From contig OZ004593.1 of the NCBI GenBank assembly GCA_963924555.1, forward strand, positions 1,488,001 through 1,552,000: DNA of 64,000 bases. Reading direction: 5' to 3'. The DNA is from Crambe crambe. Taxonomy: Eukaryota > Porifera > Demospongiae > Poecilosclerida > Crambeidae. Shown here piece after piece: positions 45,235-55,946 of this stretch. Position 1 is the first letter of the stretch. The number at the start of each line of letters is the position of its first letter. The notes below the pieces were generated by a model. It was given only the letters and a program-made list of their open reading frames with translations, was not told the DNA's origin and ran no database searches. A program made the translations under genes and the position numbers.

Positions 45235-46695
45235 TTATGTGTAGTCATATTTCATAATTTGTGTTTCAGTTCGTGTGTGTTTAGGAACTATGCAGAAAAT
45301 ATTCAGTGTCAAAAGTATATTCAAAATGTTAGACTAGTGGTTTTATTGGGATTTGGTACTTACCATCAGGGAAGGAAGGAACCCACGGATGCTTTGATCT
45401 GTGAGCTTGTGATCTGTTTAGCCATATAACACACGTGGTGTTCAATAAGACAATTTAACTTATAAGTTTCAGAATGGCAATGTTTTTATCTGTGTCAGTC
45501 ATGCAAAAAAAAAAACATTTGTGAATTCTGTTAACACATCTACAGTAACTGTCATATTAATACAGGGAGGTTGATGGTATTAGAATGCTCTCTATGTAGA
45601 GATGACCTATGACCCTCCATAGGACTAATACAAAATGAAGTTTGATTTTATAACTGCAATTGATGCAGCATACTATAGTCTATTTGCATTCACCTTGCCC
45701 CTCGATCATTCACTATAACTGCTATAACTTTGCCTTGAGCTTGCTGGCTGTACTTGCCATCGTGTCAAGGGATGCTGAATTAGAACAGCTCATGGTTCTA
45801 ACCGGTTTAGTCATAACACATGCTTGTGTTCAATTGGGTGATATTTAAGTCACAAGTTTCAAAATGGTATGCGGATATCAGCAATTTAACTCGCTTCTTG
45901 TGTGGGAGATTTCATTGAAATGGAACATTATGTGGAAGGTGTTTGCCAAATTACTACCCCCAGGCTTATTCCTATAATTTGACCTGCATTAAATGAACCT
46001 TTTTTTCTTTCTGTCTCTCTCTCTCAGCAGCTATACTGACTCTTGTAAATACATAAGTTGAAGTAATTTTATTCTCCGTATTTTTCATCTGTATGCTTTG
46101 GCAGTATTTGGCCCACTGTTCTCTCATGTTTTTCAATCATGTGATCTATTATCATGCATGTTCTTCAATTATGTGATCTATAGTCATGCATGTTCTTTAA
46201 TCATGTGATCTGTAGTCACCATAATTATTATAAGCACAGATTTTCTACACTCCAATCTTAACACCGGCTATGTGAGGTGTTGAGCGTATTGGAAGGAGAT
46301 TTTCCTACATGCGGACTTCATTTTGAAAATCCTGTACCTGGACAGTCCGTTATTCACACGGCTTGATCACTGGCCAGTTATACTGTGCAGTGTTCCCCAA
46401 GAGGAACTTCAAAGAAAGTGGGCCGAGTCTATGGCATTAAGTTCTCATGAAATTACTTTAGCACCCCGTTTGAAAGTACAGGTAGAGTTTTTTAATGGCC
46501 TTTAGTCTGTAACCTCGGCAAATCAATTATGACCCTGGCAACTGAATAATAATAAGCCTTATTTCTATAAACAACTTGGCTACTTAGTGAGTTTATCTGA
46601 ATATGAAGCTTCTAACAATACTTATAGTCAACTCGTAGACTGCTAGACAAAACTCTCGGCAATATATATTGGCAAATTTATCAGAGAAGAGCATA
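45235..46695. other. Array spacer A5-A6
   Basis: It carries the A5 3' flank (45235-45620, repeated after A6 at 48385-48850), two copies of a 90-bp intergenic repeat (near 45411 and 45783), an ectodomain relic (45872-45996), and the duplicated promoter block (46490-46695). No intact gene was seen. Confidence 0.6.
45872..45996 (+). pseudogene. Ectodomain relic of an A7-type gene
   Basis: This matches 49728-49850 of gene A7: GATATCAGCAA...TTAACT, then GGAACATTATGTGGAAGGTGTTT, ending at CTGCATTAAATG. The encoded fragment is GTLCGRCLPNYYPQAYSYNLTCIK with a broken frame upstream. Directly after AAATG, the sequence switches to AACCTTTTTTTC, which resembles the 3' flank of A4 (42719 onward). The relic is therefore a recombination product between an ectodomain and a 3' UTR. 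Confidence 0.75.
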
Positions 46696-48384
46696 ATGAT
46701 AAAGATACTATATTCTAGAATGTTACCTTTGCAACTGATAATAGTCCTCTCGTTGGCTGCTGCTATTTCAATTCAGACAACATATTCTGAAACTCTGGAC
46801 GACTTAACATTGACTTGCTCAGAGGAGCAAGTTGACTCGTGCCCGGTCGGTCTATTCTGCGAGGAAGGGAGATGTGAGTGTGGACGCTATCCACAGGACC
46901 TAGTCATTTGTAATGAGTGCTCGCCATCTATTTTGAATTTCATTTGTGCTACTTACGACGAGGAAAAAAAAGTGATAGAAATTGGAGGTTGTGTGTACAA
47001 TGCTGGAAAGATGAGTAAAGCAACTCTCTACGCCCCCCTTCCTTCCAACACCAGTGATTTAAGTGCAAAATGTGACTTTTTCAACAGGAAGGGGACATTA
47101 TGTGGGCGGTGTCAATTAGATCACCACCCCCAGGCTTATTCCTATAACATGACTTGTGTTGGTTGCACCAGTATCGGCTGGAATTGGGCGAGGTACGTCA
47201 TGGCAGCTTATCTCCCTCTCACGGTCTTCTATTTCATCATTCTCTTCTTCAAGATCAATGTCACATCGAGTCGTTTGTTGGCCGTCGTTCTGTACTGTCA
47301 AAATATGGCGACCCCTACTTTGGTAAGAACTGTACTGAGCTACCTTAGTTCAGAGTCCAATTCTTTCATAACATCAGTTAAATTCCTGTTTTCCATATAT
47401 GGCATATGGAACTTGGATTTCTTCAGGCCCTTTTATTCCGATATTTGTCTTGGGATTGGCGTTCTCCCCACTTTAGCTCTGGACTATGTTATAGCTCTCT
47501 ATCCTTTCCTCCTTATGATAATCACTTACCTCCTGATCGTCTTGTACGACAAGAACTACAAAGTCATCAGATTCCTGTGGAGACCTTTCCAGGCGGTATT
47601 TTCTCTCTTTAAAGATAACTGGAACATAAAGACGTCAGTGATTGATGCATTTGCAACTTTCTTTCTTCTCTCCAACATGAAATTTCTCTCCGTTTCCTTT
47701 GATCTGCTCATTCCAGCTCCTTTGTATGAACTGCATAGAGATTTCCACACCTCATCCCTGAGGCTTTACTATGCAGCAGATATTCATTACTTTGGCAGCA
47801 AACATCGTCCTTACGCCATTCTAGCCTTAGTGATGTTGTCAGTATTTGGAATTTTACCAATCATCATTCTTGCTTTCTACTCATTTGCATTTTTTCAGAG
47901 ACTCCTGAACAGATTTCCTTTTCGTTGGTACATCTTGCACACCTTTATGGATGCCTTCCAAGGTTGCTATAAGAATGGAACTGAACCGGGCACCCGAGAC
48001 TGTCGATGGTTTTCGTCTACATATTTTCTTATTCGTTTTTTTCTATTTGCACTGACTTCTATTGTTTTTAATCCAGCAGTCACCATACTGTCAGTATTGG
48101 TGATTATTCTTTATTCTATCATGATTGCTGCTATCGAACCTTTTAAAAATTCAAACTACAACAGAATCTTTACTGAGTTATCGGCTCTTTTTTGCATACT
48201 CCTTTTAGCTTCATTTTTATCTGCTGGCTTCATGCATCGACTCTTTTATCCGTTTGCTTCTCTGACTTTCATTGTTGGAACAGTTCCTCTTCTCTTAGCT
48301 ATTGTCATTGTGGTGAGGTGGCTCTTGAGAAATAGGCGAGGTTTTTCACTGAAGCTGCACCGAATCAAAGCTTGGAAGACGTAA
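46696..48384 (+). CDS. Polytopic Cys-rich membrane protein A6 (intronless)
   Basis: About 562 codons from the ATG at 46696, the near-duplicate of A5 (unit spacing about 3.16 kb, including promoter). The ectodomain is almost identical to A5. Changes include GYHPQ to DHHPQ, a different second membrane segment (SSRLLAVVLYCQNMATP), and one extra residue near SESNSFITSVKF. A 9-base in-frame loss in the penultimate membrane segment gives IFTELSALF where A5 has IFTVFSQLSALS. The central core is near-identical to all A copies. The protein ends LHRIKAWKT with no long tail. It is intact. Confidence 0.85.
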   Translation: MIKILYSRMLPLQLIIVLSLAAAISIQTTYSETLDDLTLTCSEEQVDSCPVGLFCEEGRCECGRYPQDLVICNECSPSILNFICATYDEEKKVIEIGGCVYNAGKMSKATLYAPLPSNTSDLSAKCDFFNRKGTLCGRCQLDHHPQAYSYNMTCVGCTSIGWNWARYVMAAYLPLTVFYFIILFFKINVTSSRLLAVVLYCQNMATPTLVRTVLSYLSSESNSFITSVKFLFSIYGIWNLDFFRPFYSDICLGIGVLPTLALDYVIALYPFLLMIITYLLIVLYDKNYKVIRFLWRPFQAVFSLFKDNWNIKTSVIDAFATFFLLSNMKFLSVSFDLLIPAPLYELHRDFHTSSLRLYYAADIHYFGSKHRPYAILALVMLSVFGILPIIILAFYSFAFFQRLLNRFPFRWYILHTFMDAFQGCYKNGTEPGTRDCRWFSSTYFLIRFFLFALTSIVFNPAVTILSVLVIILYSIMIAAIEPFKNSNYNRIFTELSALFCILLLASFLSAGFMHRLFYPFASLTFIVGTVPLLLAIVIVVRWLLRNRRGFSLKLHRIKAWKT

Positions 48385-49381
48385 TTCTGTGTAATAATGT
48401 CTCATTCTTCCGAATAGCTTTATAGCGGTCACGTTTCATTTTTTTGTGTGTGTGTATGTTCAGGAACTATGCAGAAAATATTGTTCAGAGTGTTCAAAAG
48501 TATACTAAAAATATTAGACTAGTGGTTTATTGGGATTTGGTACTTACCCTCAGGGAAGCCATTGATACTTTGATCTGTGAATTAGAACAGCTTATGATCT
48601 GTTTAGCCATATAACACACCGTGGTGTTCAATGAGACCATTTAACTTGTAAGTTTCAGAATGGCAGTATTTTTATCTGTGCAGTCATACAAACAAAATAG
48701 CATTAGCTAATTCTGTTAACACATCTACAGTAACTGTGGAGATAGAATCATATTAATACAGGGAGGTTGATGGTATTAGAATGCTCTCTATGTAGAGGTG
48801 ACCTATGACACTCCATAGGACTAATACAAAATGAAGCATACTAGTTTGTAATGACAACTATTCTTAAAATGGTATTAATCCATTTCAAGCCTGCTGGCTG
48901 TACTTACCCTCTTAGAATGAACCTTGGGATGCTGAAATAGAACAGCTTATGGTTTTAATCTGTTTAGTCATAACATACTTAGTGTTCGATGGGGTGATTT
49001 AATTTTCAAGTTTCAAAATGGCAAAATTTTTGTCTGCAACATCATATATAACATTTGCCAGTGTACCCATATATAGTAAATATGAGATAGTAAAATCGGA
49101 GGTTGCAACATAAGTATTTGCTGCCATCATGTCAAGGGATACTGAATTAGAACAGCTTATGGTTCTAATCTGTTTAGTCATAACACGCTCGTGTTCAATT
49201 GGATGATATTAAACTCGCAAGTTTCAAAATGGTAGTGTGGGACATACACTAACACCATTTCCTAATTTTGTTGGTGCATCTTTAGTAGGTGTGATCATAA
49301 AATCATATAAGTGCATGGAGGTTGGTGATATGTGATTCCAGCAGATGTAGCATACAAGCTGGACTAGTGTCAGTGTTAAAC
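48385..49381. other. Array spacer A6-A7 with three copies of a 90-bp repeat
   Basis: No gene was seen. It contains copies near 48594, 48951 and 49146 of an intergenic repeat (AACAGCTTATGGT...ATCTGTTTAGTCATAACA...AAGTTTCAAAATGG). Two more copies lie in the A5-A6 spacer. The frame of A7 is open back to 49322, but no ATG occurs before 49382. Confidence 0.6.
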
Positions 49382-51208
49382 ATGTCTATTCTCAAAGTCG
49401 TATTGAGCCAGTTCAGTTTGTTGACTACTGTTTTGAGCTTGCTGGAAAACTCTGAAGTAACGAGAAATATATCGATGTGCTCAGAGGAGCGAGTTGACTC
49501 GTGTCGGACTGGTTTGTTCTGTAGGAGTGGGGAGAGATGCGAGTGTGGGAACTACCCACCAGACATCATCCTTTGCAACGAGCGCTCACCATTATTTTTG
49601 GATTTCATCTGTGCTACCTTTAATGCGAAAGACCGTGTGATAAAAGTCGGAGCCTGTATGTACAACAGTGGCATGAAAGGACCAGGAGGAAGATCTCGCG
49701 AGGCTCTCTACAACCCCCTGCCTGCGGATATCAGCAACTTAACTCACTTCATGTGTGGGAGATTTCGTCGAAATGGAACATTATGTGGAAGGTGTTTGCC
49801 AAATTACTACCCCCAGGCTTATTCCTATAATTTGACCTGCATTAAATGCTCAAATCTCTACTGGAAGTGGGGGAAGTACATCGTAGCAGCTTATCTCCCT
49901 CTCACGGTCTTCTATTTCATCATTCTCTTCCTCAAAATCAATGTTACATCCAGTTTCCTGCTGGCTATCGTCATGTACTGTCAAGGCATAGCCTCACCAA
50001 TTTTGATAAGACTTGTACTCACTCACCTTCACTGGAATCCTAATTCTACTTTCGCTACATCAGTTAAATTCCTGTTTTCCATATATGGCATATGGAATTT
50101 GGATTTCTTTAGGCCCTTTTATTCCGATATTTGTCTTGGGATTGGTGTTCTCCCCACTTTAGCTCTGGAGTATGTTATAGCTCTCTATCCTTTCCTTCTC
50201 ATGATAATCACTTACCTCCTGATCGTCTTGTACGACAAGAACTACAAAGTCATCAGATTCCTGTGGAGGCCTTTCCAGGCAGTATTTTCTCTCTTTAGAA
50301 AGAATTGGAATATACGAACCTCTGTGATCGATGCATATGCTACATTTTTCCTTCTTTCCCACATGAAATTGTTGTGTGTCTCCTTTGACTTGCTCATCCC
50401 AGTTCGTGTGTATGATCTGCATAGAGACTATCACAAGATTAGGTATGGACTTTATCATGCAGCAGACATTCACTACTTTGGCAGTGAGCATCATCCTTTT
50501 GCCATCCTAGCCTCATCCATATTACTTGTATTTGGCTTCCTCCCAATCGTCATCCTTGCTCTCTATCCATTTGCATTCTTTCAGAGGCTCCTGAACAGAT
50601 TCCCTTTCCGCTGGTACGTTTTGCACACCTTTATGGATCCAATCCAAGGTTGTTATAAGGATGGAACAGAACCGGGCACTCGAGACTGTCGGTGGTTTTC
50701 GTCTACTTATTTTCTGTGTCGTTTGCTTCTTTTTATGCTTTACGGATTCGATTTAAACATCGCAACTTCTTTATTATCGGCTTTCATACTCCTACTTTAC
50801 TCTTTCCTTTGTATCGTTGTTCAACCATTTAAAAACTCCCTCGTTCATTACAACAGAATCTATACTGTGTTTATATTGCTTCCAGCTTTATTTTGCGTCC
50901 TTATTACGGGTGTTGGTCTGTCCACTGGCTTCATGCATGAACTTTTCAACCTCTTCACTGTACTTGCTTTTACGATTGGATTCGTGCCTCTTGTGTGTAC
51001 CATCTTTATGGTGGCTTGCTGGGTCTTTACGAACGGACTCTGTTCCCAACTGGTGCGCAGGTTCAGAGCTTGGAGGAATGGATATGAGCTGTTGGATGAA
51101 CGTATGGCAGAGCAGGAAGGCAGCTCAGTGTCTGATGGGATAGAGAAGTCTGATGCATATCCCAAACAAGATTTGTCAAGTCTAGCTTCAGTTAGGGCTG
51201 ATTCTTAA
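49382..51208 (+). CDS. Polytopic Cys-rich membrane protein A7 (intronless)
   Basis: About 608 codons from the ATG at 49382, which precedes the signal peptide MSILKVVLSQFSLLTTVLSL. Its ectodomain is the most divergent of subfamily A (CSEERVDSCRTGLFCRSGERCECGNY, MCGRFRRNGTLCGRCLPNYYPQ). The block from GIWNLDFFRPFYSDICLG to RPFQAVFSLF matches A1-A6 almost base for base. It then diverges (RKNWNIRTSVIDAYATFFLLSHMK), returns to near-identity at FQRLLNRFPFRWY, and diverges again. It has a longer Ser-rich acidic tail (GSSVSDGIEKSDAYPKQ). It is an intact gene and the best example of a mosaic copy. Confidence 0.85.
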   Translation: MSILKVVLSQFSLLTTVLSLLENSEVTRNISMCSEERVDSCRTGLFCRSGERCECGNYPPDIILCNERSPLFLDFICATFNAKDRVIKVGACMYNSGMKGPGGRSREALYNPLPADISNLTHFMCGRFRRNGTLCGRCLPNYYPQAYSYNLTCIKCSNLYWKWGKYIVAAYLPLTVFYFIILFLKINVTSSFLLAIVMYCQGIASPILIRLVLTHLHWNPNSTFATSVKFLFSIYGIWNLDFFRPFYSDICLGIGVLPTLALEYVIALYPFLLMIITYLLIVLYDKNYKVIRFLWRPFQAVFSLFRKNWNIRTSVIDAYATFFLLSHMKLLCVSFDLLIPVRVYDLHRDYHKIRYGLYHAADIHYFGSEHHPFAILASSILLVFGFLPIVILALYPFAFFQRLLNRFPFRWYVLHTFMDPIQGCYKDGTEPGTRDCRWFSSTYFLCRLLLFMLYGFDLNIATSLLSAFILLLYSFLCIVVQPFKNSLVHYNRIYTVFILLPALFCVLITGVGLSTGFMHELFNLFTVLAFTIGFVPLVCTIFMVACWVFTNGLCSQLVRRFRAWRNGYELLDERMAEQEGSSVSDGIEKSDAYPKQDLSSLASVRADS

Positions 51209-52066
51209 GTTTCGTTAATCAGATACTGTTAGTCAATATGATTATTGTCACTTTGACTTTTTAAGTCAATAGGTGTGCAAGTATGATATTGGTTCATTTT
51301 AACATTTAGTGTGTGTTGAATATATTCTTTTGCTGTAACTGATTCTGTACACTATTAATCTTCATCTTTTTGAAAGAAAAAAAAATAATGATCGACTTTT
51401 TTGCCGTTATTCGTGTGGTCTAATTTAGCTATGGAGCTAAGACATTCATCAGGTACACACATACTATGTTGGGACAAATATACTAATATTTCCTTGTCTT
51501 ATCTGAGAAGGAAGAAAGACCAATAACTTCACAGCATCAAAGACCTGTTTATAAATGTCTTAATGTGCCGACTCTTATCAAAAAAAAAACAACTTCCCAA
51601 AGTCTCTGAAATCAACATTTTTAAGTGGTCCTTTCTTATTCTGTAGCTTCGTTCACTCTTACTGACTGAAGATAATGCATTCAGAAGGAGGAATGGTTAA
51701 AATTTTCAAGCAAACTGACAATGTGTACCATCACTTTTCATTTGTAGTACTGTTATAATGAGAGACTGGCCAGGCACTGTTCCACGCAAGGTTTGAGTTT
51801 ATATCGGCTTGTGTATGCTATAGGCAATCTAATTGGTTTATTAAATCATAACTGAATGTGCACTATAAACATGCAATGTTTGAGTTCATATTGGCCTGTG
51901 TATGCTGTTATCAACCTAATCAGTTTAGGAAATGATAACTGAGCGTGTACTGTAAACTTGTAAGTTGCCATAATGTCCTTTAAAAGATCTAATCGACCTT
52001 CAATTCATAAAATTAAACCAACCTAGAGGCTGAACTGCTGCAGAAGAACGTACAAGAGCGATTGTA
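51209..52066. other. Spacer between subfamilies A and B
   Basis: No gene was seen. A degenerate direct duplication of about 84 bp covers about 51790-51870 and 51875-51957 (TTTGAGTT.ATAT.GGC.TGTGTATGCT). The last 40 bp (CTGCTGCAGAAGAACGTACAAG) resemble the leader of subfamily B genes. Confidence 0.55.
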
Positions 52067-53896
52067 ATGTCTGTAACACAAGGCTTGTTGCTACTCAATT
52101 ATTTTTTCGTACAAGGATTTGCAGGAGATGTCCAAGAGCTTTCTTCGTCAGCTGTTACTCTTGATCATCAGACTATCGTTTTTGGTGAAAATCGACAGGC
52201 ATGCAACTCATCATTAACATGCTCGGAAAATTTCTGTACTCTGTATTTCAAGGAGCAACAGTGTTGGTGTCGAGGTGATTACCCCCATGGCATCAAATGC
52301 AGTGCTACAGGCATCGAAGTGTTGACCTGTCACTGTGTCACGTACAGTGCTACTAAGAAACTATTGCTATTTGGAGACTGTCTTTTCAATTGTGGGAACA
52401 CAGTAGAGAATAAAACTAATGCTCTGTATCGGCGAATTCCGGATAACATCAGTGACTTGAATGATAGTATGTGTGGTAAGGTTTGGAGGAGAGATGGAGC
52501 CTTATGTGGTAGGTGTTTGCCTAATCATTACCCCATGGCATATTCTTACAATTTGACTTGTATCAAGTGCCATAATATCGGGTGGAACTGGGCTCGATAC
52601 ATCATGGCAGCTTATATGCCTCTCACTCTGTTTTATCTCGTGCTTCTTTTCTTCAGAGTCAACATAACATCCAGTTATTCTTATTCTTTTGTTTTGTATT
52701 CCCAAGCTGTTACCATGCCCTTTATGCTACGAGTCGTATTCGTAGATGTGGCCTCAAATACCGGTGATTTTTTTGTTATTGGAACAAAGATCTTAGCATC
52801 TTTCTTTGGAGTATGGAACTTGGATTTCTTTAGGCCTTTCTATTCCGATATTTGTCTTGGAATAGGCACTCTCCCCACGTTGGCATTAGACTATGCCATA
52901 GCAGTGTACCCTCTCATCTTAATAGCATTCTCCTACTTCTTAGTGATTCTCTATTACAAGAACTATCGGCTGATTGTCTTTATGTGGAAACCTTTCCAGA
53001 GACTTTTTTCTTTATTTGGCAGGAACTGGGACATTCGAACCTCCATGCTCGATGTCTTCTCGACTTTTTTCTTGCTCTCAAATATGAAATTCCTTAGTGT
53101 GTCATTTGATTTGCTGATTTTCACAAGAGTGTATGAGCTTCACCCTGATGGCCATAATCACACCTTAGGACTGTATTATGCAGCAGATATTGAGTACTTT
53201 GGCAGTGAGCATCTTCCTTATGCTGTTCTGGCTCTAGTTGTGCTGCTAATATTTGTGATACTGCCAGTAGCCATCCTTTTTTGTTATCCTTTCACACTTT
53301 TCCAGAGATTCCTCAACCTCTTTCCAATCCGCTGGCACGCTCTGCACACCTTCATGGACATCTTCCAAGGTTGTTACAAGAATGGAACCGATCCGGGAAC
53401 CCGTGATTGCCGTTGGTTTTCTGCCATGTACTATGTATTTCGCATCATTTGTTTTGTGGTCTATGCCTTTATTCAGAATATTTTATGTTTTATGATATGT
53501 GGGGGTATGCTTCTCTTCTTCTCTATCTTTGTTCTCGTCATTCAACCATTCAAGTCGTATTTTGCATACAACAACACTATGTTGGCTATTTTCAGTCAGC
53601 TTCTTGCTCTTTTTCTCATATCAGTGTGCGGAGCAGGTTTATCCATGATCCACATGCCATCATCCACTCAATCCTTCTACGTGATCTCTTTCATCCTCAT
53701 CTGTACTGCTTTACTCTATGTCATCTTGATCATCTTGGTTTGGCTCGCCAAGAATAAGAAATTTGGTCTTAAGTTGATCTGTAGATTCTTTGCTTGGTTG
53801 AAGGGGTACGATTCGATGATTAACGAGGGAGGCTTGAACGATCCTATATTGCATTCCAGAGAGAGTATGGAGGACGTTATTTCACATGCAAATTAA
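52067..53896 (+). CDS. Polytopic Cys-rich membrane protein B1 (intronless)
   Basis: 609 codons and founder of subfamily B in this window. The leader is MSVTQGLLLLNYFFVQGFAG. The ectodomain has a different Cys arrangement (CNSSLTCSENFC, CWCRGDYPHGIKC, LTCHCVTYSATKKLLLFGDC) but keeps the juxtamembrane GALCGRCLPNHYPMAYSYNL and TCIKC. The core follows the same plan as subfamily A: WNLDFFRPFYSDICLGIG, STFFLLSNMKFLSVSFDLL, YYAADIEYFGSEH, GCYKNGTDPGTRDCRWFSA. The tail is AWLKGYDSMINEGG...SRESMEDVISHAN. It differs from other B copies by FFRPF rather than FFRLF and by a 5-10 residue shorter ectodomain. It is intact, with unknown function. Confidence 0.85.
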   Translation: MSVTQGLLLLNYFFVQGFAGDVQELSSSAVTLDHQTIVFGENRQACNSSLTCSENFCTLYFKEQQCWCRGDYPHGIKCSATGIEVLTCHCVTYSATKKLLLFGDCLFNCGNTVENKTNALYRRIPDNISDLNDSMCGKVWRRDGALCGRCLPNHYPMAYSYNLTCIKCHNIGWNWARYIMAAYMPLTLFYLVLLFFRVNITSSYSYSFVLYSQAVTMPFMLRVVFVDVASNTGDFFVIGTKILASFFGVWNLDFFRPFYSDICLGIGTLPTLALDYAIAVYPLILIAFSYFLVILYYKNYRLIVFMWKPFQRLFSLFGRNWDIRTSMLDVFSTFFLLSNMKFLSVSFDLLIFTRVYELHPDGHNHTLGLYYAADIEYFGSEHLPYAVLALVVLLIFVILPVAILFCYPFTLFQRFLNLFPIRWHALHTFMDIFQGCYKNGTDPGTRDCRWFSAMYYVFRIICFVVYAFIQNILCFMICGGMLLFFSIFVLVIQPFKSYFAYNNTMLAIFSQLLALFLISVCGAGLSMIHMPSSTQSFYVISFILICTALLYVILIILVWLAKNKKFGLKLICRFFAWLKGYDSMINEGGLNDPILHSRESMEDVISHAN

Positions 53897-54092
53897 GTGT
53901 ATTTTAAATACAGTTACCCTTACATATAATATTGGTATCATGTTTATAATAGTGTTTCACAGTTTTTAGCCAGACCTTTTGTTTATCTGTTACATTACGA
54001 GTGTAAACATTATATCCTTTTTGATAATGAGAATATCGTGAAGTGATAGAAGCATATGCAGAAGAGCATACATGTAGAATAGGTGTCCAGTA

Positions 54093-55946
54093 ATGTCTGC
54101 AACGAGAGTGTTGTTATTCCTAAGCTATTTAGTTGTACGAGGATTTGCAGGAGAAGTCCAAGAGCTTTCATCATCAGCTGTTAGTCTTGATCATCAGAGT
54201 ATCATTTTTGATGAAAATAGACAAACGACACACTCTGGATTATTTTGCAACACATCGTTAACATGTTCAGAAAGTGACGAAAATTTCTGTCCTCTGTATT
54301 TCATATGTGAGGAGCAACAGTGTCAGTGTTGAGATGATTACCCCCATGGCAATGCAGTGTTACAGGCATAGAAGTATTGACCTGTCACTGTGTCACGTAC
54401 AGTGCTCCAAAGAAACTGTTGCTATTTGGAAACTGTCTTTTCAATTGTGGGAAGACAGTAGAAAATATAACGAATCCTTTGTATCAGCGACTTCCTGATA
54501 ACATTAGTGACTTGAATGATAGTATGTGTGGTAAGATTTGGAGGAGAGATGGAGCATTGTGTGGGAGGTGTTTACCTAATCATTACCCCATGGCGTATTC
54601 TTACAATTTGACTTGTATCGAGTGCCGTAATATTGGGTGGAACTGGGCTCGATATATCATGGCAGCTTATATGCCTCTCGCTCTGTTTTATCTCGTGCTT
54701 CTTTTCTTCAGAGTCAACCTAACATCTGGTTATTGTTATGCTTTTGTCACGTATTGCCAAGCTGTTGCTATGCCATTTCTGTTACGAGTTGTGTTCATAG
54801 ATGTAGCATTTAACACCAGAAAAACATTCTTGATTGGAGCCAAGATCTTAGCATCCTTCTTCGGATTATGGAACTTGGATTTCTTTAGGCTGTTCTATTC
54901 TGATATCTGTCTTGGAATAGGCATTCTCCCCATGTTGGCATTAGACTATGCCATAGCAGTGTACCCTCTCATCTTAATAGCGATCTCATATTTCCTAGTG
55001 GTTCTCCATTACAGGAACTATAGGCTGATTGTCTTCATGTGGAAACCTTTCCAGAGACTTTTTTCTTTATTTGGCAGGAACTGGGACATTCAAACATCCA
55101 TACTCGATGTCTTTTCAACTTTTTTTCTTACTCTCAAATATGAAATTCCTTAGTGTGTCATTTGATTTGCTGATTTTCACAAGAGTGTATGAGCTTCACC
55201 CCGATAGCCGCAATCACACCTTAGGACTGTATTATGCAGCAGATATTGAGTACTTTGGCAGTGAGCATCTTCCTTATGCTGTTCTGGCTCTAGTTGTTCT
55301 GCTAATATTTGTCATACTGCCAGTAACCATCCTTTTTTGTTATCCTTTCACACTTTTCCAGAGATTCCTCAACCTCTTTCCAATCCATTGCACGCTCTGC
55401 ACACCTTCATGGACATCTTTCAAGGCTGTTATAAGAATGGAACTGATCCGGGAACCCGTGATTGTCGTTGGTTTTCTGCCATGTACTATATATTTCGTAT
55501 GATTTGTTTCATGGTCTGCCTTTATTCAGAATATTTTATGTTTTATGATATGTGGAGGTATGCTTCTACTCTTCTCTATCTTTGTTCTCGTCATTCAGCC
55601 ATTCAAGTTGTATTTTGCATACAACAACACTATGTTGGCTATTTTCACTCAGCTTCTTGCTCTTTTTTTCATATCAGTGTGTGGAACAAGTTTATCCATG
55701 ATCCACATGCCATCGTCCACTCGATTCTTCTACGTGATCTCTTTCATCCTCATCTGTACTGTGTTACTCTGTCATCTTGACCATCTTGATTTGGCTTGCC
55801 AAGAATAAGAAATTTTGTCTTAAGTTGATCTGTAGATTCTTTGCTTGGTTGAAGGGGTACGATTCGATGACTAACGAGGGAGGCTTGAACGATCCTATAT
55901 TGCATTCCAGAGAGGGTATGGAGGACGTTATTTCACATGCAAATTA
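54093..55946 (+). pseudogene. Pseudogene B2 of the polytopic family
   Basis: A full-length but inactivated copy. CGA-to-TGA gives a stop at 54330-54332 (intact copies read QCRDDYP). Four bases are missing just downstream (CATGGCAATGCAGTG against CATGGCATCAAATGCAGTG). One T is inserted in a T run near 55125, and further small losses lie near 55385 (FPIRWH region) and 55517. Sequence between the lesions is still very close to B1 and B3. The tail ends VISHAN. The stop and the four-base loss are shared with pseudogene B4. Confidence 0.85.
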
